Shown: one piece after another, positions 1 to 13,200 of the stretch | Layout of the letters: the number at the start of each line of letters is the position of its first letter | Numbering within the stretch: the first letter of the stretch is position 1 | From: Eutrigla gurnardus | Taxonomy: Eukaryota > Chordata > Actinopteri > Perciformes > Triglidae | Length of the DNA stretch: 64,000 nucleotides | Reading direction: 5' to 3' | NCBI GenBank assembly: GCA_963514095.1 | Contig: OY741285.1 | Coordinates: forward strand, 9,611,116-9,675,115 | Notes under the pieces: model-generated | Databases searched by the model: none | Told to the model about the DNA's origin: nothing | The model's input: the letters and a program-made list of their open reading frames with translations, nothing else | Program-made: the position numbers and the translations under genes

Positions 1-1234
1 ATTTTGCTTCAAATCTCCTGAATGCCGGGTGAGTAAACGAAAAACAGATGAGAAGCATTGAAAGACACATTTGTTTCCTGGGTGGTGAAAAGTTAGACGG
101 ACGGTTTGTCAGAGGCGGTGGAGTTGGTGAGTGACTTTGTTGAGAATCCAAGTATGTGAGAGGTCTGGGTGGGCTGGGAGGTGAGATGTTAACCCCTCCT
201 TGACCCCATAAGAAGAGGATTTGGACTTTAAGTGAGGAATCTATGTGAAAGGTGAGATATCTTTCTCTCGTTTTTTACTCTTCTTTCTTTAAATGTACAA
301 GGGGCCGCTCTCACAAACTGTGTGTATTGGCTGCCACCATGGAGACGTTATGGACAAAGAGGCGTGAGTGGAGGACGAAGCTCACTCGGTTTCCATCATC
401 TGTAAAACGGCAACTCTGCATCTTGAACTGATTTCTTCATTTATCTCATTAAGTCCATTCACAAATAACACTGAGGACAGTCCAGCTTTCTGTATCATCT
501 AAGCTCTTTTTGAAATGCAAGAAACATTTAGTCATAAAAATGTCAATGCTTGCAAACACATCTGAAAAAACAATTGGTCAGAACCACTACCTATTCATAA
601 AGTTGCATGTACAAGTTAAACTTTGTTTTGCATTCTGTTGCATTTGATGTTATGAGAGACGTCTACCGTCTTCTGCATGCTATATTTGACTTGACTGTTA
701 ATTTATATATTTTAAAGCAGTGTTTCCAGGGGAACTGTTTGGCAGCTTTAAATTACATTGGGAAATGTTGGCCAAAACCTTGATTCAAAATGACTGCATC
801 AATTAAGTTTCTGTTGGGGGTGTACACAGCTGGAAACCACATGGAAGTATAAAGACGATGATGATGAGGACCGGCCTTCCTTTTTGATCGATCCTGTGTG
901 ACGTCATCGTCATCCTAGTTCATCAATCAAGGTCCAATCTGGTGAATTCCCTCTCTTTGCTCCTCTATGTCTCCCTTAAGTGTGAATGTTCTTTAAGTGC
1001 CCAATTATTTAGTTGGTGTGTATGTGTGTGCACCTCGGGTGTCTCTCCCAACAAGTGGGGGAGGATCTGGAGACCGGGAGCACCTATAGGCAGAAGGTGG
1101 AGCGCCTCAAACCAGAGTGTATATCAGACCCTCACAACCGGGGTACGTTGCCCACTCCAGAACATCTGCTGTGCTCTCTTCATTCTCCTCCTGGGTCTAA
1201 AACATTTTTTGGGGCTTTTTTCCCCCTCTTCCAG
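1..1234. other. Upstream flank of the calymmin-like gene
   Basis: I see no confident coding exon here. Promoter-like words on the + strand are a TATA-like heptamer at 848-854 and a palindromic CRE-type octamer TGACGTCA at 899-906. A splice-donor-like site at 1143-1144 could close a 5' untranslated exon joined to the acceptor at 1234. A short Kozak-like ATG at about 340 runs straight into a donor-like GTGAGT and is not supported as coding. Confidence 0.4.
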
Positions 1235-1241
1235 GTCCACT

Positions 1242-4200
1242 ATGCCGGGACGACTACTCCTCCAGAGCGTGGTGATCCTTTGGCTGGTGCAGGCAGCGCA
1301 CACACGGGGTGAGTGGAGTTCAGAGGTGAAGGCCCCTCCAGGGAGCGAGTCATCTAATATCATAGCCAAAATCTCATCTCGACGTCTGACATTGGACTCG
1401 CATTCATTTATATGGGCTGTCTTTTCACTGAGGCGTTGAATGATAAATTTCAGATGCAATAACTGTCTGTTTTGTGAAAGGGTTTGCTTTGGTAGAATTA
1501 ATGCAAATGTATGAGGGCAAGAAATTGAGAATGTGAGTATGTTAATCAGGCAGTTAAGTAAAGTTTAAACCTTCCAGTCACTGTTATTGGATTGCTTCAA
1601 GAAAACGAGCTGCATCGTATATTTCTGGGAGAAAACGGGTGTCGTAAATGTTCTGTAGAGACACTGGTCCGTTGGAGAGAAGGTGAAACACTCGTCTTGT
1701 GAGTTATGAGCTGACGGGTGAGGATGTTCTGTTAGCTGGCACTGAGAATCTGCTCTCTGCCAGGTTGCCCATTATGTCACATCATAAACCAAATGTACCG
1801 AATATTGATCCCTGACATTACTTAAATTCAATGTTTTCCCTTTACAACTAGAATCTGTCATTGCAGTTCATTTCATTATGGTTTCTCAGTGAGAAAATCC
1901 TTGATTCACAAACTGCAGTACTGCATGCATTTCTGAAGCCTATTATAAATCTGTTAAAGGGTTCTTTATGGACACAAAAAAATGACTAAATTGAACAAAG
2001 GAAAATCTGGTTGGGGCTGGATGCATTTCAGGTGTAATTTGCATGTTGTTTGATTTAATATTTACTTTTAATGATGTCTACCATCATTTTAAACAGTTGA
2101 AAATGTACCAAGATATTGGATTTGCACTCATGAAAGTCTATATTAAAAAACAGCATCTACACTCTTTGAATGTAAAATACTCTAGAGCCAACATTTTAAG
2201 ATGCCATTGAATGATTCCAACAGAAATGATAAACTCCTCAAAAGATGTTAAAGGTTTTATTCATTATTATTCTTTAAAGACTCCAAAACTGTGTTAAAAC
2301 TCTGCAACAATGCTGCAGTGTTGAGCAGTGAAACGGTTCAACCTGAAGAGATGAAAAAGATGAGATGAATGTCTTTCGGGCGCTCAGGTTTGCCTGTCAA
2401 ATTTCAAACGATAATGTTAAAAGGGAAACCTTGGCAACGCCGACTGTATTGCTCTTTCGTGTCCGCGGGCATCCACCAACTTTTCTGGTGATGATGCGAA
2501 GCCGCTATATATTCTTTACCTTTTAGCAGCGGTCTGGGTTTGTGAAATCAAAGGCAAGTCTGCTTTGGTGGCAGCAGCAGTCTAAATTTAACATCTCTCT
2601 GTGAGGAGGGGAAGAATGGTTTTACTGCTTGTACACAGTCACTCCATTGACTTCTGTAGAGTCTTGTTACTTCCCAAAAATGTTCATCAGACTCACCAGG
2701 AGAATAATTTAAGAGTGGAGAGGGCTGAATCTTCGTACCGCAAAAAATAAAACTGCATTGATACAGTAATTATTTTAAAAAGGACAGTGCATTTAAAAAA
2801 AAAAACCTTAACATGTACAGAATAATAATTTTCACTTTAGCCCACATTGCACACATTAGAAGTGGACTTTACATCTGCCAAACACACAACACTTTAAAAA
2901 GATCTGCTAAACCAATAAATACATGAAGATGCTTGTTTTTTTTAATTGTATCTTTATATTTCCACATATATTTACTCATTTTTTTAAATTCCTCTTTCGA
3001 TTCCCACATTTATTTTCATATTCTTTATGCCCAGTAGATATGTTTTCTGTTATTTTACAATACTCACCTGACTGCAGGTTAACTCTGAGTGTGCTGTGTT
3101 TAAGGTTATGGTGCTGGAGTAGCCAATGGACAAGGGCCACAACATAATGGTAAACATCACACACTGCACATTCTGTCTACATGAATCATGAAACGTATTC
3201 CATATGTGGGATTTCTACATGAGCGGAAGCTTTTGTTCAAAGCTGCCGTGTTGTGATTGTTCTAGGAAATAAACCTCAGAATGGTGGAGGTGTGGGACGA
3301 ATGCTGATGCCTTCAAAAGGTAAAGTAACAGCACATTTATCCTGCCTTGTTCTCCTCTGTACACATTTAGTATTCATTATTTTTCTTTCTAAGGTGTGGG
3401 ACAGGCAATGGGTGCACAAAATGGATACAACGGATACCCCACAAAAGGCCTAGGTTAGTGATTACCGAATGTCAGCATGACCTTAATGTGCGTAACACAT
3501 TAATCTGATTTTAGACATAAATATTCCCTATGATACACTCAGGCAATAGGCCAGCAGTTGGTCTAATGGTGGCTGATACATGGATTTCCACCAGTTTAGA
3601 AATGGGTCTTATTTAACTTAGTGGTTATCTGCTGTAATAAAGACGCACTGGGATCTTTGTTACAGGATATGGTGCTCAAGCGGGCCCAACCAATGGACAA
3701 CAAATGAAAGGCAATGGTATAAAACACATTTTTGTTGATGACGCATGCATTCTCTCTCTCTCATTCACACACACACAGAGCAACAACACTGTTGAATTTA
3801 AATTGTCTTTGTGCGACAGGTTACGGTGCGCATGCTGGCGGGTACAGCAGACAAGGAACTAAAGGCAACGGTATTTTAAAAGTGATGCTTTGCTAGAGTC
3901 TAATACACATGTGCTGTGAAACATGAGTTAAATGCCATTTGGGATTTACTTCATGTTCTTGGAAATAAGCAGCTCTTACTGCCAGCGTCATTAGAATATC
4001 TAAAAATGGCCAGACATGCATCTACTTCCTGTTTAATTCTGAAAATGTAGTGAATCTGTTGGTCATTTTACATAGAGCAACATTTCCAAATAAGTCTCTT
4101 AATGGTTGATTCTTTCTATCACTGGCGTTTAGGTTATAATGCTGCAGCTGGTGTTCCAGCTGGGAACGGAGCTAAACCCAACGGTGAGTGACCATTTTGA

Positions 4201-7200
4201 ATTCCTATGAAGCTTTTTAATAGCAGATGTTCATCACAGGTTACCGGACTCCAAAGTAATGTCGAAACGACGAGCAGCACAAAAACATTTTGAAAAAGCC
4301 ATTTGATGATATATTAATTTCTGAAGCTGTATGACAATTATCCAAACTAATTATGGCCAACTGATCTAATAACATCTAATAAAGGCATGAAGTGGACATT
4401 TTATCTTTTATGGTTTAAAAAAATGATGGTGAGGGATATGTTTGTGTTGTATCTATTTGTAGGTAAAGGAGGCGTAGCGGCTACACATAATGGACACGGA
4501 ACAAAAGGCAACGGTAGGGGAACTCCTCCAGTGTATCCGTATATTGATTGAATGTTAACGATAGTCTGGTTGTGTGTGATGAAAGCAAACAAACGCATAT
4601 AAACACTAAGAGTGACGTGGGTCTCAGATTCATAGCAGAATAAAAATAATTCAGTTATCGCCTCAATGCTGTTGCACCGGTTCATGGAGATTGATTTAAA
4701 TGCCTCTCTTTGCCAGGCTATGGAGCTGGAACTGGTGTACCTAATGGAAATGGTAATGTCTGCCTGAACATTAAACGTACATCAATGTAAATGGTATCAT
4801 ATCCATGAATGTAATAATCATTCTGTAGGTCAAGGAGCTGCAGCTGGCCCATCCAATGGCAACGGGGCAAGACCAAATGGTGAGAGAGCGGTTGCATTGA
4901 AATGGGCAGCATACCTAAACATGTTTGTATTTTTTATGTAACTTGAGCATGTTTATGTATTTAACAGGACGGGGGGCGGCTGGAAGTAAACCTATGAAAG
5001 GATATGGGCGACCACATTATGGAGCAGGTAACTCGACTTCTGCTGCCTTGTTTTCCACGTAATCGGAATCTTCACTTTGACCTACGTGTACTTGTGTGAT
5101 TTAAGGTCCAGGTGTGGGGATGGGAGCCCCCAGAGTGGGAGTACCTCAGCTGGCAAGAAACAAACGTAAGTGAAGTCTAGCACTGAGGTCACCTCCAAAA
5201 ACACCTGTGCTAACGATGTCTGTGTTCTTCCAGCTTATGGATCTAATGGTTATCATGGTAACGGAGCTCAACCCATGGGAGGTGAGTCGGTATTGACATC
5301 ACTTTGGGACGACGATGACATCATAAGTGCTGTTTGCTAATATATATGTGATCGTATTTACAGGCTACAATGGCGGTTATGGCGGCGCTGGTATGGGAAT
5401 GGGACATCGATATGGAAATGGTGGAATGAAAGGGCCGAAGCACGGTAGGGTTGATGTCTCTACTGCCAAGTGAAAATTAGAGTTTTCAGATTACATGTTC
5501 CTCCTCTGACCTGTTCGACAAAACATTACAGGCTATGGTGCTGCAGCTGGTGTGCATGGACAAGCTGCAAAACCCCATGGTAAAACTATCAATAATGTGC
5601 AATACAATATATAACGTCACCTAAAAATCCCTAATAAAATAATCTAAAATCATTATGTTGTAACATGTAAAGGTTATGCTGGAGCCAGAGTCCCAAATGG
5701 GAATGGAGCTGTGCCTAATGGTGGGTCAACATGCAATACATTATTGTTGTTGTTGTTGTTATAACGGTATGTAATTAGTATTTCTGTTTGTCTGTTAACT
5801 ATTAAGGTTATGGATATCCCAATGGTGGAGCTACCAAGCAAGCAAAACCTGGTAAATGTGCTGTCAATTATACAGTATATATGTAATTATGTTTTTTAGT
5901 AAGTTTCCTGAGTTTTGACATTTTTATTATTTTAAAAGAATATTCAAACCATTAACCAACTCTTGCACCAAGTTGTTATATTTAATTTACTGAATTTTGA
6001 GGGAATGTTTATGACGCTCTCAAATAAGAAACCAATAACATTATTTTTCAGAAACAATAAATAATTAAAATTCAAATGAAATGACAAAGTTGTCAGAAGA
6101 ACTCTGATTTTTGTTTTTTTAGGTTATGGAAATGTTCCAAATGGATATGGAGCCAAACCCAACGGTAATTCCTTCTCTCCTTTTTTTCAAACATATTTAT
6201 GATTCAAAGTATTGTTTTATTTTGATGGCGTCTCAAGTCGAATGTAAAGTAATTTACTGTCATAAATGTGTTACAGGATACGGAGCTACCAGAGGAGGTG
6301 CAATGAGACCCCAACCAGGTAGCCTTTGTGTTGTAAATGTGTAACAAAAAAAGCGTTAGATATGATATGGATGTCCTTGTAATGATTTGTTTAATTATAG
6401 GTTATGGAAATGGAGCGGTTCCTAATGGATATGGAGCTAAACCCATTAGTAAGTGATCATATTAAGTGTTGAGGTGAAAAAAAAAGTATAGAATAAAAAT
6501 GTGTATTTTATAATTTGTTTTAAATATGTTTTGATTGAGGCATTTTAGATCTTCCATAACTACCAGCCTTCCTTACTACTTGTTATATTGTCCTTCAAGG
6601 TCATGGAGTAAGAAACGGTGCTGCACTCGGTGGATATGGAGGTCAACCCAATGGTACGTTCCAGCTATCGGATGCCAAATTTGTTGAATTCATTAATACG
6701 CTCTGTATTGATTTGTCAAAGTTGAGAGCCCTGAGACAGTATCATACACTATGACATTTATAAATGTATATATTTGATTTTTGCAGGATATGGAGGACCA
6801 AGCAGAGGCTCGAAACCACAAACTACCAAAGGATTTGGAGCAGTGTCACCTAGTGAAGGTGCTAAAACACCCAACACTGGTAAGAATTCTGTTTGTGATA
6901 TCCAAACTGAACCGCTAAGCTACAACGTCACACTTGTGAAAAGGAATTATTTTGTCTGTTTTTCTTTTGGCATTGATCTGTAAATCGTGTATTCAGGAAT
7001 TTGTTTTGTTTCCCAGGCTATGGTGGCCCTGCTAACGGACAGTCGGGTACTGCAGCTAATACTGGTAAATGCCCCTGTACATGCATACGTTTGGTGCCAG
7101 GTTTGTGTCTTTATGACCTAATTTCTTTGCCTGCATACGTCTGTTTGCTTCTCAGGCTACAACATGATGCCAAATGGGAAGGGTGCAAAGGGTGCAGGTA

Positions 7201-10200
7201 TGTCCGACCAAAAGGGCCTAAAAGGTGGAGTTCTCTCTCCCGAGCAGCCGAGTGCAACACCAGAGGAGTATGTTGCATCCCCACAAGCAATAACTCAAGG
7301 TGCAGCACCCGTTGCCCCCGAGCCAACAAGCGGCCTCCTTGTCATGGTGACACAACAGAAATATCAGAAGCTGCCTTCACCTGTGCCACAAGGAAAAACC
7401 TACAAACAGACACCTCAGGCGACAGCAGAGCCAGCACCAGCAATCCCTCAAGGAAAAGGCCAAAAGCTTGCACCTGAACCCACACCTGAAGCAGCACTCG
7501 TGGGCAAAGGTCCAAAGGCAGCCACGTCTGGACCTGCACCAGCGGAACCAGAGCCGGAAGCTGTCGCCCCTCAAGGCAAGTAGTCTAAACCTGAATCTGT
7601 ACATTGGGTTACTACAAGTATTTTTTAAATCAAATGATAATTAAACAAGAAGATAATCTGCTCTATATTGAGCCACATACTGTATTTATTTTGTATTAAA
7701 CAAATAAATTAGTATTGGCAAAAGTCTTCAGAGTATTGTCTGAAAAGCATGACAATATAGTTATACTTTTAAAACGTATTATAATAAAACTGCGACTCAT
7801 GCACTCATACTTTTTATGCAGTTATATCTTATAAAGTTTTCGCTACCTTATGGCCTTAAATGAAAAGAGCTGGACACATTTCCTTTTATATTATTTGTTT
7901 TAAGTGGAAGACAAACATGATGATTGTGGGTTTGTATCTCCAGGACTGTGAAAACAAAATCAAACTGTGAACCAGCATGTACTGAGTATGAGTATCCTCT
8001 GTATCTGGCGTATTTTTACTTTTTTGTTTTTTGAATTGTTTGTCGCAATGTCAAAAGATGAGTGAAAAATGATGTTTCATAATGTTTGAATTTGACTACA
8101 ATGCAAACTTTTTCTCCAAGCTTTTCTACAGATGCATATTCTGTTTGTTTATTTTCTTTTATTTATTTATTTTTTTATGAATGGGGACATTATCAGGGAT
8201 ATGATTTTCAAACATTTAGCAAAATGATATGTAGACGAGATGTTCATCAAACGTATGACCTCTAGGTTATGTGACTGGAAGTGCTGTGCCTGAGCAAAAA
8301 GGTGCAGAGGCAGATGCTCTTATTGGGGTAGATGGCACCAGTGAAGGGGATGCTGTCCCTGAAAGCACCAAACCCTTGAAAAACAAAGCTGTCCCTGAAA
8401 CAGTGACGGCTAAAAGTAATGGGGGCATCGCCCCTGAAGCAACGCTGGCTGTGGGTTTGCCTGAAGTCGCACCAGAAGAAGCGAGCATTAAAAGTCAGCC
8501 TGAGGCAGGACCCCGAGTCCACGGTCTCCCAGCAGGAGACACTGGGGCAACTGGTAAACTAAAGCTTAATTTGGGTGTTTACTAGCATTGTATTGCATGT
8601 GTAAATGTCGACTGAATCCCGTGTTTGTCCTAACTTTGTCCCGAGTCTGTTGCAGAATTGTGAACATTATGAACCTGCAATATGTGTTGTTTTAACGGCT
8701 AGAATTCAGTCTAACTTGTAATACTCTGGTAATCTAAATGGCATTCTCATGATCAATATTTGGCACACATTCTTCTAGACCCATTCATTTTTTTTTTTAA
8801 GTTTTGCAGGTATAATGAGCTGTACATGGTGATAAATGGCAGGTCTTACCTTGAGAATGAATCCTAGTCCATACTCATGGTTGTACTTGTTTTAGCTCCT
8901 ACAGATCTTTGTGTAATTAGATTTCTGTTTCTTTGTTGCATGCTCTCTTGAAGGTTGTCTCTTTAGCCATAACTTGTCTTCAATGTGTTTATCTCTAATG
9001 TTGTCTTGTTGAAACCCTCATCCACCTTTGTCATATTTAAATAATTTCAATTTAAATAAAAGGCATTTCACTTTTAAGGAGACATTTTGGGGAAATGCAC
9101 TCAAACTGGACATGGGAGACAGTTAGTTTGGAAGACTGGAAACAAGGAGAAGCCCACCTTCTCTTTTTACACTTAAAGTGCTGGTATGGATAAAACAAAG
9201 AAGATATAGTGAGTTTTAGTGGTGCTTGTATTTGGATTTTGTTCCCTGTGGACAGAGCAAGGATAGCAGTTCCCCTTGTTTCCAGTCATTAATATCTAAG
9301 CTACGCTAACTGTCTCCTGGCTGGAGCTTTATCTTTACAGACAGTGGTATCAATCCTCTCCTCTAACTCTCAGGTCAAACTATTTTTTAACATGTGAAGC
9401 ATGTTGAGAATGAATCGATTCACAAGGTGTTCATGTTGAGACTAAATAAGTGAAGTGTTTCTTTGTTGTTTGGTGTTGTTTTGTCATCATAATCCTTATG
9501 AAGTGTTATTTTGGTGCATGTGGTGACTTTTAGGTTTAACCCACTGTTTAGAAAAATGTATTGCGTTGTTGTTCACTGATGTTGCAAGTGTAATATTTTA
9601 AAGAGTGATTGTAGTTGGGTGACTTCCATCTTTTGTCCCTCCTGGTTTTCAGAGAATGGAGGAGGAGCTTCCATCTCTAAGGGACAGGGAACCAAAGCAG
9701 CCAAACCTGGTAAATATTTCTCCTTGCCTGGAACACTAAATACACTTTAGGGAATCAGATTAGATGTCTGATTCTGACCTAAATGTCGATTGCTTTTTTG
9801 TATTTGTTTTACTGTGAAATCTTGAATCATGCTGGTATGTTTGTTTGTGTTCTAGACTGTGGACCATCAGGAGTACCAAATGGACAATGGATGAAAATAC
9901 CAAGACCTGGTAAACGGGGCATATTATGTTCTCCTGTTGTCTAATGTGTGTTTGTACGTACTTTTAAAAGAATTGGGATAATTGTAAGTGGTCCAGTGAA
10001 ATATTGGAGGGAGGAAAAAGTTTAAATTTACCCACTGATTGTCCGTAGCATATATTTTGTATAAATAACACTACGTTAGCTTGTTCTGTACCTTGACTTG
10101 AATATTAAACGGAGTCGAAGCATGTGATCAAAACTTAATGTCCACATTGTTTTTTCCATATCAAGGATATAACGCAGGTACCGGAGCATCCGCTGGCACA

Positions 10201-13200
10201 AACACAAAAGGTACACTTGTGACTCGGTTCAAGGCATAACTGTTTTTGCAAAGATACCAGAACACTTATTGTTTATATCATTATTTATTGATTGTTTAAT
10301 TTGTTTTGAGGTTATGGAGCAGGAGCTGGTGTTCCTCAAAGATTTGGTGCTAAACCCAACGGTAAAGCGACTTTATTCTTCATCCTCAATACTCATGTGT
10401 GTGTGATGTTCACAATTTAGCATTTTGCAGATGATAATTATTAAAACTACAGGTCATTTGATCATGTGTGAGCCTGATAGTGTGTGTGTGTTTATTTATC
10501 TCATATTTATTCCTTTACTGTGTATACTTTCTTGAACTCTTATTTTTCTGTGATGGAATGATTGGATCAAATTATTCTTAGTCATAACAAAAGTGGGAAT
10601 TTAGTTTTTTTATTAAAGATAAATACATCATCTGACCAAATCTCAATTTGTCTATTGATATAGAACTTGATCTATTGATCTGAATATCGTTCTTATTGTA
10701 TCTAAATTAAGTTCTGTTTATCCAAAGGTTATGGAGGAGGAGGCTACACTTCCCCTGGACGAAACTTTGGATTTGGTAAAACTTATTGTCTGCTATGTAA
10801 ACGTGCAGTGAATCTTGATATTTGCTTGGTTTCCTCTTTCATTTCCAAGGAGATATAGTTGTGTTTTTCAAATTTTCTTTGGTTTTGTGTTTCCAACAGG
10901 CCCTAGATATCCTTATGCTGGAAAACCTAAGCAACCTGGTGAGTGTTTAAAGCAGTTCAACCTCATAGGGGTGAATGGGTGTATATAGGAATAATTAAAA
11001 TTTGAGGTGTGGTATGTATTTTGATAATTGTACTCCCAGGTTACGGACAAGGAGCGTACCTCGGAGCTGGAGCTGGATATGGAAATGGAAATTCATATGG
11101 AGGTACATTTGAAATGGATTAGCTATAAACACTGGCTTTTTAATTCAACTTGTAAACTGATGATAAATTGAGCCTTCAGTAGCTTTATGAACAAACTCTG
11201 AATGAAGACCCATTTGAATTGTTCTAGTATAAAATCTGTAGATCTCTACTGAAATTCTACAATTCCTCTCAGGAAATGGAGGTCTGGGCGAAGCAGGCAA
11301 GTCCAAATCAGGTACACTTCAGAAGTTTTCACTAACTTGTGAAAATACTGAATACTTAGATTGATGTAAAACACTATGATGGGTTGGTGATATATTCCCA
11401 TAGTTGCTGCTGTGTTATTACAGGCCATTTAGCTCAGCATACTAGCCTAAGATCAGAGCGCTATGGAAGTTTATGGTGTCTTTTTTTGTTGTTGCAGGAA
11501 ATGGAAATGGATACAGTGCTGGCATACAACCTGACTATGCAAGTAAGTACCATCATATGACATTTAGTCAATTAATTTGATGTAAATTTCAGTATATTTA
11601 AACATTTATCGTTTTTCCCAGGTCTTGGCCAAGGTGTACCAACTGCTAATGGAAAGTCAGGTATGATATCTGTATCAAATGAGGATGCAGTTCAAGATAG
11701 ATACTTATACTATAAGGGTGAAGTAAATGAGATAAACAAGACATGGATGGTAAACTGTGAAAATCTGTTATTGTCTAACTTACCGCTGATTCTACAGGTG
11801 GTGCCAGACAGATGCCTTACAATGGAGCCCCAATGGTTCCTGTTGGACTAGATGGTACGACGTGTCATCAAATAACTAAAACAGTTCATTTCAATTTGTT
11901 GTTGTACCATCTCAGTAGCTCAGATGCCGTTTGTATGTCTAGCCATGTGTTTGCATTCATTGATTTCAGAAATGGTCTTGGTCAGAATACTATGTGCATG
12001 TTGGCACCGTACTCACCTCGAGGTGTCAAAGTCAATAGATCCGCAATATGCAAACATTTCCTGTGTACTCGTGCAGGAATGAGCCAGTATGAGCCAGAGA
12101 CCGCTGGCCTCGGTCCAAATGGAAAAATGGGCAGCATGTACGGTGGTATGTTAAACTGTAATCTTTATTAACGCAAGACATTTAAGCACACCCCTGTACA
12201 GCGTAGTATTAACTTCAGAAACATAACGCACCAGAACCAAAACCTTCTCCGATGTTACAGGGATGAGAGGCTTGCCTTTTGGGAGTCAGTCCCTGGGAGT
12301 CGCTGCAGAGAAATCGACCACCAAGTACGGTGAGTAATGTAGCCTGGAGAGGAGTGGTTTGAGTCTAAAGCGCCTTGATGTGCAGAACCCTCGCGTTAAT
12401 CTTCAACTTCTTATTATTTATGTGCCAACCAACATTATTCTCTACTCACTCACTGCTCTCTGATTCAGGCATTGGAGGGTTGCAATTTGGTGGACAGCCC
12501 TTCAGTACAGGGAGTATTGGTGCAGGAAACTATGGTATGTCTACGATATGATTGCATGCTTTCTTTTCAGTCTTTAAACTGCAAATTTGTTTTGATTGAA
12601 TGTATCTACCTGAATCACTGCAGCCCATTAAAAATCAATACAAGCATGCGTGTTCAGTCTAATGAGTCCATGTGTGTCCCAACTGTTTGTCTCTATCCAG
12701 GTTATGGTGGGAGCCCGTATGGACCTGCTGGTGGTGGCAAATCATCTGGAAAATACGGTGAGACGTTTGTCAAGCAGCATATTGTATTTCAAAATAATAA
12801 TGTGCATTACCAAAAGTGAGCTTTTTTAGTTTTTCTCAAAGTGGGACGCAAAGCAATCAATCCTGGCCATCATGTTGATCTCCATCTACTGAACTACAAA
12901 GCTGTTCCGTCTAGCTTGAAATATTAATGATATTAATTTAAAATACTTGCAGGCGGTGTTGGTACCATGGGAGGGGATCCTGCACCTGCAACTGCACAAT
13001 ATGGTCAGTGTGATGGGACTTAACGGGGTTTTCATGTGGCAAATAGTGCCGTCTTTACTGTCGTACCCATTTCAGAAATGCACACACTGATGAAATGAAC
13101 TGAACTGTTTTCTCTCCATCTCCGATCAGGATATGGTGGCTTTCCCAACGCTGGGCAGCTTCTTGGTCTTGACAGTAATGGAAATGCACCTGGAAAATAT

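Noticed and set aside
1013..1312. Open frame over the calymmin-like first exon region in another frame
   Set aside because: The signal peptide exon at 1242-1308 with clean acceptor and donor explains the coding part; the rest matches no family I know and is probably 5' UTR or intron.
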